A stretch of DNA of 64,000 nucleotides from Hugenholtzia roseola DSM 9546 (GTDB lineage: Bacteria > Bacteroidota > Bacteroidia > Cytophagales > Bernardetiaceae): contig NZ_KE383884.1 of NCBI RefSeq assembly GCF_000422585.1, positions 113,682 through 177,681 of the forward strand. Reading direction: 5' to 3'. Under the pieces are notes generated by a model. That model was not told the DNA's origin. It made no database searches and saw only the letters and a list, made by a program, of their open reading frames with translations. Below are positions 1 to 9,042 of this stretch, in pieces (within the stretch, counting starts at the first letter, position 1; each line of letters begins with the position of its first letter). The translations under genes and the position numbers were made by a program.

Positions 1-2
1 GA

Positions 3-212
3 ACCAAATACGCCCTTTATGAAGAAAGTGGCGTAAAAGAATATTGGGTGGTGTTTCCTTCCGAACATGTTTTGCAGCAGTATGTTCTGAATGAAAACGA
101 AAAATATGAGCTAAAAAGTAGTTTTGTAGAAGACGAAATTTTCAATGCTCATATTTTTCCCGACCTGCAAATTGACTTGTCTGAAATTTTTGAAGAGGAA
201 GAAGAATTTTAA
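3..212 (+). CDS. Uma2-family (DUF820) endonuclease-like protein, C-terminal part only
   Basis: Only the last 69 codons are in the window; the reading frame is open at the left edge and ends in TAA at 210-212. The visible segment contains GVKEYWVVFP followed by alternating hydrophobic strands and an acidic tail. This matches the end of Uma2/DUF820 proteins, a PD-(D/E)XK-fold family common in Bacteroidota and cyanobacteria whose cellular role is poorly known. The conserved catalytic Asp and Glu/Lys residues would lie upstream, outside the window, so activity cannot be judged. Family assignment rests on the short EYW(V/I)V motif and the overall look of the tail. Confidence 0.6.
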   Translation, partial: TKYALYEESGVKEYWVVFPSEHVLQQYVLNENEKYELKSSFVEDEIFNAHIFPDLQIDLSEIFEEEEEF

Positions 213-398
213 AGCGGCGAGGCGAGCATTTTTTTGTCTATTTTTTTAATACGCTTTAAGAAAAAGCGCGGGCATTTTTTTTTAGTACGATTTTTGGGCA
301 GGGGAATTTAAACTTTTTACAAAGTTTTGCGTTTGAACTATAACAGACTACAACTTTTAAAGAAAACATTTGAAAACAAATCTAAAAAAACAAAAAAA

Positions 399-1061
399 AT
401 GAAAACCTATTCCCATTCCCCCAAACAACTCTATATCATTCGCCATGGGCGCACCGAGTACAACCATTTAGGGCTTGTGCAAGGTAGCGGTGTGGATTCC
501 GACTTAGACGAGATAGGACGAAAACAAGCACAACACTTCTATCAACACTATCAACATATTGGCTTCGATAAAATTTATACCTCTGCCTTGCGCAGGACGC
601 ACCAAACGGTAGCCCCCTTTGTAGTGGAGCAGCAAATTCCGATGCAACCACTTAAAGGGCTGAATGAAATTTCTTGGGGCAATAAAGAAGGCAGAGCCGT
701 AACGCCCGAAGAAGACCGAGCCTATTTTAAGATGATAGAGGGCTGGCGTAGTGGCTTGCTGCACCTGAAAATACCTGACGGAGAAACGCCTTTGGAGGTC
801 TATGAAAGGCAGCAAAAAGCCTTAGAGATTATTATGGCAAACCCGAAGGAGGAAAAAGTTTTGGTTTGTATGCATGGGCGAGCCATGAAAATTTTTCTCT
901 GCCTGCTTTTAGGCATAGACCTTTCCAAGATGGACGATTTTAGTCATAGCAATACCTGTCTGTATCGTGTTGATTATGTAGGTGAAAATCAGTTTGAACT
1001 TGTTATCAATAATTGTACGCGCCATTTAGAGCGTTTGCCACAGAACCAAATGGTAAGATAG
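399..1061 (+). CDS. Histidine phosphatase family protein (phosphoglycerate mutase-like)
   Basis: The protein of about 220 aa begins MKTYSHSPKQLYIIRHGRTE. The RHG signature near residue 16 carries the phospho-accepting histidine, and the second conserved histidine is in CMHGRAMKIF near residue 178. This is the branch-1 histidine phosphatase fold, which covers phosphatases and cofactor-dependent phosphoglycerate mutases; the substrate cannot be told from the sequence. The frame can be extended upstream to a TTG at 327, but that adds a lysine-rich low-complexity stretch, so the ATG at 399 is preferred. A strong intrinsic terminator follows about 90 bp downstream. It looks like a single-gene transcription unit. 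Confidence 0.85.
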   Translation: MKTYSHSPKQLYIIRHGRTEYNHLGLVQGSGVDSDLDEIGRKQAQHFYQHYQHIGFDKIYTSALRRTHQTVAPFVVEQQIPMQPLKGLNEISWGNKEGRAVTPEEDRAYFKMIEGWRSGLLHLKIPDGETPLEVYERQQKALEIIMANPKEEKVLVCMHGRAMKIFLCLLLGIDLSKMDDFSHSNTCLYRVDYVGENQFELVINNCTRHLERLPQNQMVR

Positions 1062-1152
1062 AACTAAGAAATCCTTTCATCAATACGTTACAAATATTTT
1101 GAGTAAGCGTCAATTATAAAAAAGAACAATCATAAAAACTATGCCTTTTAGG

Positions 1153-1181
1153 GTTGCGCGTCAAGACGCGCAACTTTTTTT
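1153..1181 (+). terminator. Rho-independent terminator
   Basis: A perfect 10-bp stem, GTTGCGCGTC / GACGCGCAAC, with a 2-nt centre is followed at once by seven T. It lies 91 bp after the histidine phosphatase stop codon and points in the same direction. Confidence 0.85.
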
Positions 1182-1446
1182 ATGTCCGTTTTAAAGCTAT
1201 TGGGGCAAAGCACGAAAAAAGTGCATGGTTTTTGTAACAATGGCATCAAATAAAGCGCAAAAAGGCACAAAAAAGACACAGAAAAGGATAGAAAAAAGTG
1301 TTTTTTTTAAATTGTATAAATAGCAAGGTGTAGTACCCCGCCCTATTTATGACTTACAAAAAGTGGCATTTCTTAGACTTTGCCACTTGTGCATTTTTGC
1401 TTTGGTCTTTCTCTTTTTCAAATATTTTACCCAAAAACCCTTCGTT

Positions 1447-2175
1447 ATGTTACAATTTTCTACATTTAGAGAAACCTCCCATCTTTCGGCAGCCTTTCTT
1501 TTGTCGCAAAGGTTGTTTTCTGTTGTGAAATTACTTATATTTGTTTGCTTGCTATTGGGCGCGTCTTCGCTGGGGCAGGCTTTGCAGGCACAGGAAGCGA
1601 CCGAACGCCTGATAGAAGTAGAAAAAAAGAAAGCCCTCAATGGTTTTGAAATAGAAATAACGGCAGCTTCAGAAACGGCAGAAGCTGCCCTTTTGAATTG
1701 GCTCAAAGAAAAGAAGCTCAAATACAAGGGCAAGAAAGGCGAATACACCGTTACGGCGGCAATGTTGCCCGATTTTTCCGCCAAAACAATGGATTTATAT
1801 TTCTTCCTAACAGAAAAAAAAGGGAAAATCACCCTTGCCCTTGTGGGTACTTTGGGTTATGATTTGGCTATCAATTCGAAGGACTATCCTGCGGAAGCAA
1901 GCAATATCAAGAAATGGCTCAATGAATTTGCACCCAAAGTTGCGGATTTGGAAAGACAAATGAAACTTGAGGCAGCCATGGCTCAATTAGCGGATTTGGA
2001 AAAGGAGCAAAAGAAAATCCAAAGCAATCAGGAATCTTTACAAAAAAGCATCGAAGATTACAAGAAAAAAATAGCCCAAGCCGAAACCGATTTGGAAAAA
2101 GGCAAAGGCGATTTAGAAGAAAAAAGCAAGCAAATAGCAGAGTTGCAGAAAACCATCTCACAACTCCAAAAATAG
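1447..2175 (+). CDS. Secreted coiled-coil protein of unknown function
   Basis: About 242 aa. The N-terminus has a hydrophobic stretch ([15 protein letters not shown]) ending near QALQAQ, consistent with export by a signal peptide. A short alpha/beta domain follows (residues about 60-150), then a long C-terminal coiled coil from about residue 165 rich in E, K, Q and L heptads. No catalytic motif is visible. The frame can be opened further upstream to a GTG at 1363, but the ATG at 1447 places the signal-like segment nearer the start. The gene ends 19 bp before ruvB, so the two may be co-transcribed, although no functional link is known. I do not recognise a family. Confidence 0.6.
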   Translation: MLQFSTFRETSHLSAAFLLSQRLFSVVKLLIFVCLLLGASSLGQALQAQEATERLIEVEKKKALNGFEIEITAASETAEAALLNWLKEKKLKYKGKKGEYTVTAAMLPDFSAKTMDLYFFLTEKKGKITLALVGTLGYDLAINSKDYPAEASNIKKWLNEFAPKVADLERQMKLEAAMAQLADLEKEQKKIQSNQESLQKSIEDYKKKIAQAETDLEKGKGDLEEKSKQIAELQKTISQLQK

Positions 2176-2194
2176 TTTTCCCTACCCTCAAACT

Positions 2195-3226
2195 ATGCGA
2201 CAAGACTACCTTCGCGCCGACAAAGGCGGACAAAGCCCTTCGGAAGTAGAAATTGAGCGAGCCTTGCGCCCGCTCTCTTTTCAAGATTTTACGGGGCAAG
2301 AAAAAGTATTGGACAACCTCAAAATTTTTGTCGAGGCTGCCCTACAAAGGGGCGAACCCTTAGACCACGTGTTGCTACACGGTCCTCCGGGGTTGGGAAA
2401 AACGACCCTTTCTCATATTATCGCCAACGAACTTCACGCCAATATCAAGACCACTTCCGGACCCGTTTTGGATAAGCCCAGCGATTTGGCAGGGCTGCTC
2501 ACAAATTTGGAATCGGGAGATGTACTTTTTATAGATGAAATTCACCGTTTGAATCCAATCGTAGAGGAATATTTATATTCCGCAATGGAAGATTACAAGA
2601 TTGATATTATGTTGGAATCGGGTGCTAATGCGCGTTCTATCCAAATCAAACTCAATCCCTTTACTCTCATTGGCGCAACCACTCGTTCAGGATTACTTAC
2701 TGCACCATTAAGGGCGCGTTTTGGCATCAATACCCGTTTGGAATATTACGACGCAGAACTGTTGGCGCAAATTGTAGAACGCTCATGTAAGATTTTGAAT
2801 GTTCCGATAGAAACACAAGCCGCTTTTGAGATTGCGCGGCGTAGCAGGGGAACGCCTCGTATCGCCAATAACCTACTTAGACGCACACGCGATTTTGCGC
2901 AGGTGAAAGGCACAGGCACGATAAACTTAGAAATTGCCCACCTTTCGCTCCAAGCCCTTGAAGTAGATGCAAATGGCTTAGACGAAATGGATAATCGCAT
3001 TTTGAGGACGATTATCGAGAAATTTAAGGGCGGTCCCGTAGGGCTAACCACTATCGCAACCGCTTGCGCCGAAGAAGCCGAAACAATAGAAGAAGTCTAT
3101 GAGCCTTTTCTTATCAAAGAGGGTTATCTCAAACGCACGCCACGCGGTAGGGAAGCAACCGAAAAGGCATATTTGCATCTTCAATTACGTCCGCCCCAAA
3201 CGGGCAATCAACTCTTTGAACTTTAA
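2195..3226 (+). CDS. ruvB: Holliday junction branch migration DNA helicase RuvB
   Basis: This 343-aa AAA+ ATPase drives branch migration of Holliday junctions with RuvA during recombinational repair. The N-terminal phrase [18 protein letters not shown] is typical. The Walker A motif is [10 protein letters not shown] (about residues 64-73), Walker B is [10 protein letters not shown] (about 110-119), sensor 1 is GATTRSG, and the arginine-finger segment is LRARFG. The C-terminal winged helix includes [18 protein letters not shown], which is near-invariant in RuvB. Length and motif order match the family. No ruvA or ruvC is adjacent. Confidence 0.98.
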   Translation: MRQDYLRADKGGQSPSEVEIERALRPLSFQDFTGQEKVLDNLKIFVEAALQRGEPLDHVLLHGPPGLGKTTLSHIIANELHANIKTTSGPVLDKPSDLAGLLTNLESGDVLFIDEIHRLNPIVEEYLYSAMEDYKIDIMLESGANARSIQIKLNPFTLIGATTRSGLLTAPLRARFGINTRLEYYDAELLAQIVERSCKILNVPIETQAAFEIARRSRGTPRIANNLLRRTRDFAQVKGTGTINLEIAHLSLQALEVDANGLDEMDNRILRTIIEKFKGGPVGLTTIATACAEEAETIEEVYEPFLIKEGYLKRTPRGREATEKAYLHLQLRPPQTGNQLFEL

Positions 3227-3285
3227 GCTGTGTTTTTTAAATGTTTTTTGTTTTATTATTTCTTAACCCTTAATTTTCTATTTCT

Positions 3286-3783
3286 ATGCAAACCAAAAAT
3301 GTATTTACTCCACTTTTCTTACTCATTGCCCTATTTTTGGGCAATAGCCTTTTTGCGGCAGGCGTGAATGTGGCTGAAAATGCCAAGCGCGAAGTCAAGA
3401 CTTTAAAAACTAAAGACCTGACTTTGCCTACAAGTGAAATGCGCATCGAGCCGAAAGCGGTTGAAAATCAGAGTCTTGAAAGTAAATTAGCCGAAATCGA
3501 GCGCAAAGCCGAACGCGGTGAAATCGAACTTTCTAAAAAAGAACGTTTTGCTACCAAACTTTTGAAAAATAAAATTGAGAAAGTGAAAAAGAAGCAAGAC
3601 ATCAAAAAAGGCAAAAAAACCTTAGCCTCTGATTTGGGTGGTATCTTCAAAATTGTTGGTATTATCTTGATTATCTTGGGTCTGATAGGTTTGGTCTTCG
3701 CCACTTTGGGCATTGGTACAGGAATTGGACTGACAACGGTAATTGTAGGTCTGATTTTGGTTGTGATAGGATACTTGATATAA
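3286..3783 (+). CDS. Small exported protein with a glycine-rich C-terminal membrane segment
   Basis: 165 aa. An N-terminal signal-like segment (FLLIALFLGNSLFAAG) is followed by a charged region of about 90 residues rich in Lys and Glu. The last 45 residues are a hydrophobic stretch of Ile, Leu, Gly and Val that could form one or two membrane helices; its G-x-G spacing recalls small membrane-inserting proteins of Bacteroidota. No known domain is recognised. It stands alone between ruvB and a bidirectional terminator. Confidence 0.6.
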   Translation: MQTKNVFTPLFLLIALFLGNSLFAAGVNVAENAKREVKTLKTKDLTLPTSEMRIEPKAVENQSLESKLAEIERKAERGEIELSKKERFATKLLKNKIEKVKKKQDIKKGKKTLASDLGGIFKIVGIILIILGLIGLVFATLGIGTGIGLTTVIVGLILVVIGYLI

Positions 3784-3808
3784 TTTTCGTATCAATTTGA
3801 AAAACTGA

Positions 3809-3845
3809 AAAACCTAAGAGCTTTAAAAACTCTTAGGTTTTTTCT
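3809..3845. terminator. Bidirectional intrinsic terminator between convergent genes
   Basis: A near-perfect stem (AAAACCTAAGAG / CTCTTAGGTTTT, loop about 9 nt) has T-runs on both strands. It lies between the stop codon at 3783 and the stop codon of the convergent copper ATPase at 3864, so it can serve both genes. Confidence 0.85.
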
Positions 3846-3863
3846 TGTCTGAAATGTAAAATC

Positions 3864-6146
3864 CTAAGCGCGATACTTCAAACGCAAACTATTGAGCAAA
3901 ACGCTCACACTGCTAAGTGCCATAGCTGCACCCGCCCACATTGGGTCGAGCAAAAAGCCATTGAAGGGAAAAAATAGCCCTGCCGCAATCGGAATCGCGA
4001 TAAGATTGTAGATAAAAGCCCAAAAAAGGTTTTGCTTAATCGTGCCTACGGTCTGTTTGGAAAGTTCTATCGCTTGTGCAATTTTAGCCAAATCAGAAGA
4101 AATAATGGTCATTTGCGCCACGTCCATCGCAATATCGCTGCCCTGCCCCATCGCAATACTGACCTGCGCTTCGGCTAAGGCTGCGCTGTCGTTGATGCCG
4201 TCGCCTGCCATGGCGACAATTTTCACATTTTTATCTGCGCTTTGTTTTAATTTCTTAACAAAATCTGCTTTTTGGTCGGGCAAAACCTCTGCCTGATAGG
4301 ATTCGATGCCTACCTGTTGGGCAATGGCTTGTGCCGTACTAAGGCTATCGCCCGTTAGCATATAAATTTTGATGCCTTTTTGCTTCAAAGTAGAAATTGC
4401 CTCTTTTGAAGTAGGCTTGATAGGGTCGGTAATCGCAAAAAGAGCCAAAGTTTCTTCTGTGTTGGCAAAAGCCACGACGGTTTTCGCCTCTGCGCTCCAT
4501 TTTTGTATGAAAGTTTGAAAAAAAGGAGCAATTTTTATGTTTTCTTCTGCCAAAAGTTTAAGATTGCCTACATAATAAGTCTGGTCTGCAAAGGTTGCCT
4601 TTGCTCCTTTTCCAGTAAGGCTTTGGAAGTCTGATATTTTTGGGTTTTGAAGGGAAAAATGATGCTGACAAAACTCCACAATCGCCGCCGCCAAAGGGTG
4701 TTCCGATTGCTTTTCCATGCCTACCAAAAAAGAAAGTACAGACGCAAGTTGCTCATTATCCAAACGCTCTAATGGCGCAAAATCAGTAACACGCGGCTTG
4801 CCCTCCGTAATCGTACCCGTTTTATCCAATACCAAGACTTCTATTCTGCTTGCCACTTCCAAACTTTGCGCATCTTTAATCAAGATACCATTTTCAGCCC
4901 CTTTTCCTATCCCTACCATCAAGGCGGTAGGCGTAGCCAAGCCCAAAGCACAAGGGCAGGCAATCACCAAAACCGTAATCATAGACAAAAGTCCCTGCAC
5001 AAAACCATTTTCGCCACCCCAAAAAAACCATGCGCCAAAGGTCAGAAAGGCTAAAAATAGTACGATAGGCACAAAAATAGCCGCTATCTTATCCACCAAC
5101 TTCTGTACAGGAGCTTTGCTGCCCTGCGCCTGCTGTACTAATTGAATGATTTGGGCTAATCGTGTCGCATTTCCTACTTTTTCAGCTCGCATTTCCAAGC
5201 TACCCTTCTGATTAAGTGTGCCTGCAAAAAGTTGCGCCCCCGCCTCTTTCAAAATAGGCAGCGGTTCGCCACTCAAAAGACTTTCTTCTACATACGAACT
5301 ACCACGCACGACGCGCCCATCTACGGCAATTTTTTCACCGGGTCGCACCAAAAGCAAGTCGTTTTTTTGTACTTCTTCTATTGGAATTTGTACTTCTATG
5401 CCATTCTCTTGCAAAAGCGTAACTTTTTTAGGCTGCAAACCTATTAACTTTCGAAGTGCCGAAGCGGTATTGCCTTTGGCTTTTTCTTCTAATAATTTCC
5501 CCAACAAAATAAAAGCAATCACCACTGCTGCCGCTTCAAAATAAACGTGTCCGCTCTGGTGTGAAAGCCCTTTTTGATGCCAAAAATGAGGAAAAAAAAG
5601 ATTAAAGAGGCTAAAAAGATAGGCTACACCCGTACTCAAAGCCACTAAGGTATCCATATTGGCAGTGCCATGACGCGCCTGCTTCCACGCATTTCGGAAA
5701 AAACTGCTACCCAAAATCAATACCACAGGACTTGCCAAAAGTGCCATTACTGGGTTTGCATAGGGCATATCCATCAAAAACATGCCTATCACGACCAAAG
5801 GCAGCGAAAGGGCGATTGCCCAAATTGTTTTGCGTTTTAGGGTCTGATAGTGCGCTTTTTGTAGGGCTTGTTGCTTTTGGTCTAATTGTGAATTAAAAAA
5901 AGGCGTTTCCGAAGGCGAACCCTCGCCTTCCTGCTCCTCCACAAGCAAATCATAACCCAAAGCCTGCAACGCTTTTTGCATCTGCAAAGGCGAAATTTCG
6001 CGCGGCTCATACTTTACCTGCACGCTGGCAGTGGCAAAATTGACCTCTGCCGAATCGACACCTGCTTGCGCCTTCAAAATGCTTTCCACGCTGGAAGCAC
6101 AGGCGGCGCAACTCATCTCTAAAACGGGATATATTTTCTGTACCAT
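3864..6146 (-). CDS. copA: Copper-translocating P-type ATPase (CopA-like)
   Basis: 760 aa. This inner-membrane P1B-type ATPase uses ATP to export monovalent copper from the cytoplasm. One N-terminal heavy-metal-associated domain carries the metal ligands in MSCAACA (Cys13, Cys16). The transmembrane ion site is ACPCALG near residue 399, the phosphorylated Asp is in DKTGTITEGKP near 439, and the hinge is MAGDGINDSAAL. The single metal-binding domain and CPC motif indicate Cu+ (or Ag+) instead of Zn2+. A TTG lies directly before the ATG; the ATG at 6146 is preferred. No copper regulator is adjacent. Confidence 0.95.
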   Translation of the reverse strand: MVQKIYPVLEMSCAACASSVESILKAQAGVDSAEVNFATASVQVKYEPREISPLQMQKALQALGYDLLVEEQEGEGSPSETPFFNSQLDQKQQALQKAHYQTLKRKTIWAIALSLPLVVIGMFLMDMPYANPVMALLASPVVLILGSSFFRNAWKQARHGTANMDTLVALSTGVAYLFSLFNLFFPHFWHQKGLSHQSGHVYFEAAAVVIAFILLGKLLEEKAKGNTASALRKLIGLQPKKVTLLQENGIEVQIPIEEVQKNDLLLVRPGEKIAVDGRVVRGSSYVEESLLSGEPLPILKEAGAQLFAGTLNQKGSLEMRAEKVGNATRLAQIIQLVQQAQGSKAPVQKLVDKIAAIFVPIVLFLAFLTFGAWFFWGGENGFVQGLLSMITVLVIACPCALGLATPTALMVGIGKGAENGILIKDAQSLEVASRIEVLVLDKTGTITEGKPRVTDFAPLERLDNEQLASVLSFLVGMEKQSEHPLAAAIVEFCQHHFSLQNPKISDFQSLTGKGAKATFADQTYYVGNLKLLAEENIKIAPFFQTFIQKWSAEAKTVVAFANTEETLALFAITDPIKPTSKEAISTLKQKGIKIYMLTGDSLSTAQAIAQQVGIESYQAEVLPDQKADFVKKLKQSADKNVKIVAMAGDGINDSAALAEAQVSIAMGQGSDIAMDVAQMTIISSDLAKIAQAIELSKQTVGTIKQNLFWAFIYNLIAIPIAAGLFFPFNGFLLDPMWAGAAMALSSVSVLLNSLRLKYRA

Positions 6147-6261
6147 CAATTTTACAACTTATGAAAAAAACAAGATATGTTTTTAGATACGAAAAAAAAG
6201 GTGCGCCGTTGCCCTGTTAAGAAATTTTACGAAGGGAAAAAGTCTATGCTGCTATTTCAAG

Positions 6262-6440
6262 GTGGCAATGTTAAGTTTTAGCAACGATTTACCAATGTAG
6301 GGACAAGGTACTGCTTTGTCCTATGCCCCAAACCCTAAGGGTCTTGAAGACCCTTAGGGTTTAAGTCCAAATTTTATTTCGTTTCTAATTTGAAAAAACT
6401 ATAATCAAACAAGGCTTTTCAAAGAACTTAACATTACTCC
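6262..6440. repeat. Dispersed intergenic repeat, family A, copy 1
   Basis: About 180 bp. The left end has AATGTTAAGTT and the right end its inverse AACTTAACATTACTCC. Inside are a degenerate copy of the GGACAAGGCA / TGCCTTGTCC hairpin and a near-perfect 33-bp hairpin (6330-6362) whose arm begins AAACCCTAAGGGTCTT. The layout is that of a small non-autonomous inverted-repeat element. It is in direct tandem with copy 2. Confidence 0.85.
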
Positions 6441-6636
6441 CTCAAAGGGGCAGTGATGTTAAGTTCTAAAAATCAGAGTCAAATGTAGGGACAAGGCAGT
6501 GCCTTGTCCTATGCCCCAAACCCTAAGGGTCTTCAAGACCCTTAGGGTTTAAGTCCAAATTTTATTTCGTTTCTAATTTGAAAAAACTGTAATCAAACAA
6601 GGCTTTTCAAAGAACTTAACACTACTCCCCCAAAGG
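6441..6636. repeat. Dispersed intergenic repeat, family A, copy 2 (tandem)
   Basis: This copy is nearly identical to copy 1 over the inner 150 bp. Its ends are GGGGCAGTGATGTTAAGTTC (left) and AGAACTTAACACTACTCCCC (right), an imperfect terminal inverted repeat. The internal palindrome at 6489-6509 has arms GGACAAGGCA / TGCCTTGTCC around one base. The second palindrome at 6518-6550 has a perfect 16-bp stem around one base. No reading frame is present. Confidence 0.9.
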
Positions 6637-6686
6637 GAAGGTTTCAAAACCAAATTTTATTTTGCATCAAGTTTGAAAACGCTTTG

Positions 6687-7403
6687 TTAGTGGTCTGAAT
6701 GATTTAGTGGCACAAAAAAAGAAAATGCCATTTTGAGTATGTTGTCGTTTTTATCGTTCCCCAAAAGGGCGATATTATCTAAATATTTGGTAAAAGGATT
6801 GAGAAAACCTGCTGAAAATCCAAAAGCCATTCGGTTTTTAAAATGATATTGCAAATTCATCTCGATAGGCAAATAAAGCGTTGTGTTGGCGTAGTCTTCG
6901 GTAAAAAAGCGCGTACCATTCTGCTCTACCAATAAATTGCCTGCTTCATCTTTTGGCGAAAAACGCAACAAGCCCAAGCCCAAGCCTGCCGAAAGACGCA
7001 GTTGTTCGGTTTCTAAAAACACATATTGTCCGCCTATTTGCAGGGCAAGAAGCGAGGTCTGAAAGCTTCTATTTGGGTTCAGACCCGAAGAATCGGGCAA
7101 ATCGGGGCGAAAGAAAGCGTCGCTGCCTGAAATTCTGCCGATACCTATTTGCGCCTGTGTTTGGAGGCGTTTGCCTGCCTTTCTTTTCTGAATCCCCAGC
7201 CATAAGGCTCTGTCCCATTTGTGGTAGGGGTTTCCCAAATCGCCTTTGTAGCCCAAAGGCGCGAGGGCAACGAAGGCATGCAGGTGCTTAGGATTTTGAA
7301 CTTTCTGGATACTATCTTTTTGAAGGTTGTCCCTTTGTGCCGAAAGTGAAAAAAAAGTGCCTATCCAAAGAAATAAGGCTACGAGGAAAAAGCGGAGACG
7401 CAT
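6687..7403 (-). CDS. Probable outer-membrane beta-barrel protein of unknown function
   Basis: 238 aa. A signal peptide (FFLVALFLWIGTFFSLSAQ) is followed by alternating amphipathic strands with frequent aromatic residues at strand ends, for example LALQIGGQYVF, RLSAGLGLGLLRF and LPIEMNLQYHF, and a C-terminus ending in a hydrophobic strand. This matches small outer-membrane barrel proteins of Bacteroidota. No specific family is recognised. The gene is divergent from the aminopropyltransferase at 7454, separated by only 50 bp, so the two share a control region. Confidence 0.6.
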   Translation of the reverse strand: MRLRFFLVALFLWIGTFFSLSAQRDNLQKDSIQKVQNPKHLHAFVALAPLGYKGDLGNPYHKWDRALWLGIQKRKAGKRLQTQAQIGIGRISGSDAFFRPDLPDSSGLNPNRSFQTSLLALQIGGQYVFLETEQLRLSAGLGLGLLRFSPKDEAGNLLVEQNGTRFFTEDYANTTLYLPIEMNLQYHFKNRMAFGFSAGFLNPFTKYLDNIALLGNDKNDNILKMAFSFFVPLNHSDH

Positions 7404-7423
7404 AAGAATCTGAATTTTATTGT

Positions 7424-7431
7424 TATTTTTG
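7424..7431 (+). promoter_or_regulatory. Possible -7 promoter element (TATTTTTG)
   Basis: TATTTTTG fits TAnnTTTG of Bacteroidota promoters and lies 23 bp before the aminopropyltransferase start in the 50-bp divergent gap. No TTG is seen at the expected -33 spacing, so support is weak. Confidence 0.3.
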
Positions 7432-7453
7432 TCGTCGTAATAGCCCCCAAGAT

Positions 7454-9007
7454 ATGAATTTTTTAACTTCTAAGCGTTATCCTTCGCAAATTCTTAAAAT
7501 TGCCCTCTTTGCCACAGGGCTTTCGGGTATTGTAGCCGAGTACATTCTCTCTACCTTAGCCACTTATTTTATCGGCGATTCGGTCAAACAATGGACGCTG
7601 ATACTTTCGGTGATGCTCTTTTCTATGGGGCTTGGTAGCCGTGTGAGCCAGTATTTCGAGAAAAACTTATTAGAAAAGTTTATCCTCTGCGAATTTTTGC
7701 TTTCCATTTTGGTTTCCTTTTGTGCGTTAGCAACTTATACTTTTGCCATTTATATTGATTGGATAGAACCTATTATTTATAGTTTTAGTATCGTAATTGG
7801 CATGCTCATTGGCTTAGAAATTCCTTTGGTTACGCGCCTAAATGACCAATACGAAGACCTGCGGCTCAATATTTCGAGTGTCATGGAAAAGGACTATTTC
7901 GGCAGTTTGGTCGGAGGTGTGTTTTTTGCCTACGTCGGGCTGCCTTATTTGGGACTTACCTACACCCCTTTTATTTTGGGCAGTATCAATTTTTTAGTGG
8001 CAGTTTTGGTTTATATTCAATTAGAAAATATGATAGAAACGAGCCAAAAAAAGCTTTTTCAAATCTTACTTGTCGCTACTTTTACCCTTATCACCGCAGG
8101 GCTTTTTGCTGCCAACCCCATTATTTTGTATGGCGAGCAGCAGCGATACCGCGATAAAATTGTCTTCGAGCAGCAAACTCAATATCAGAAAATTGTCGTA
8201 ACACAATACAAAAATCATTACGCCCTTTATTTAAGCACTCACCTACAATTTAATTCTTTCGACGAATGGCTTTACCATGAGCCTTTGGTGCATCCGCTTC
8301 TCAATTTGGTGCGCCACCCCCAAGATGTGCTTATTTTGGGCGGCGGCGACGGCTGTGCAGTGCGCGAGGTCTTGAAGTATGAAACCGTCAAGAGCATTAC
8401 GCTGGTAGATTTAGACCCTGCCATGACGGATTTAGGTAAAAACAACCCTATTTTTAGAGAAATCAACCAAGATGCTTTGCACAATAAAAAAGTAAAAATC
8501 TATAACAAAGATGCTTTTAATTTTTTGGCTGATAGTCTTTCTTTTTATGATGCCATTATTATAGATTTTCCCGACCCCAAGACCATCGAACTCAACCGCC
8601 TTTATACGCTCGAATTTTACAAACTTTGTTACCAACACCTTCGCCCACAAGGGTTTCTCATCACGCAGGCAGGAAGCCCTTACTTTGCTACACGCGCCTT
8701 CAAGAGCATCGAAAAAACCATTGCCTCAGCAGGATTTGGCACGCTACCCCTTCATAATCAAGTCATTACGATGGGGCAGTGGGGTTATGTAATCGGTGCA
8801 AAAGGGCTAAATTCTCAAAATCTCAAAACGGCTTTGCGCCAAATGCCACTTGCACCGATAGAATACCGTTGGCTCAATCGCGAGGCTCTGCTCCATATTA
8901 GCGCATTTGGAAAAGATTTTGTCCCTTCTGATGAAGTAGAAATCAATACTTTGCACAATCCTGTCTTGTATAAATACTACAATGCAGGAAATTGGGACAT
9001 GTATTGA
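7454..9007 (+). CDS. Polyamine aminopropyltransferase with N-terminal membrane domain (SpeE-like)
   Basis: 517 aa in two halves. Residues 1 to about 220 form several membrane helices. Residues about 230-500 form a spermidine-synthase Rossmann domain: LILGGGDGCAVREVLKYE near residue 295 binds decarboxylated S-adenosylmethionine, followed by ITLVDLDPAMTDLG and IIIDFPDPKTIELNRLYTLEFY with the catalytic-loop Asp residues. Soluble SpeE is about 290 aa; the membrane-fused form is a known subgroup. Its product could be spermidine or a related polyamine. nth follows after 35 bp. Confidence 0.88.
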   Translation: MNFLTSKRYPSQILKIALFATGLSGIVAEYILSTLATYFIGDSVKQWTLILSVMLFSMGLGSRVSQYFEKNLLEKFILCEFLLSILVSFCALATYTFAIYIDWIEPIIYSFSIVIGMLIGLEIPLVTRLNDQYEDLRLNISSVMEKDYFGSLVGGVFFAYVGLPYLGLTYTPFILGSINFLVAVLVYIQLENMIETSQKKLFQILLVATFTLITAGLFAANPIILYGEQQRYRDKIVFEQQTQYQKIVVTQYKNHYALYLSTHLQFNSFDEWLYHEPLVHPLLNLVRHPQDVLILGGGDGCAVREVLKYETVKSITLVDLDPAMTDLGKNNPIFREINQDALHNKKVKIYNKDAFNFLADSLSFYDAIIIDFPDPKTIELNRLYTLEFYKLCYQHLRPQGFLITQAGSPYFATRAFKSIEKTIASAGFGTLPLHNQVITMGQWGYVIGAKGLNSQNLKTALRQMPLAPIEYRWLNREALLHISAFGKDFVPSDEVEINTLHNPVLYKYYNAGNWDMY

Positions 9008-9042
9008 AATCTATAACAAGTTAAAAATAAAAACAGATACGC

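Noticed and set aside
5218-5544. Plus-strand frames within copA and similar antisense frames elsewhere
   Set aside because: They lie fully inside well-supported genes on the other strand and have no domain likeness.
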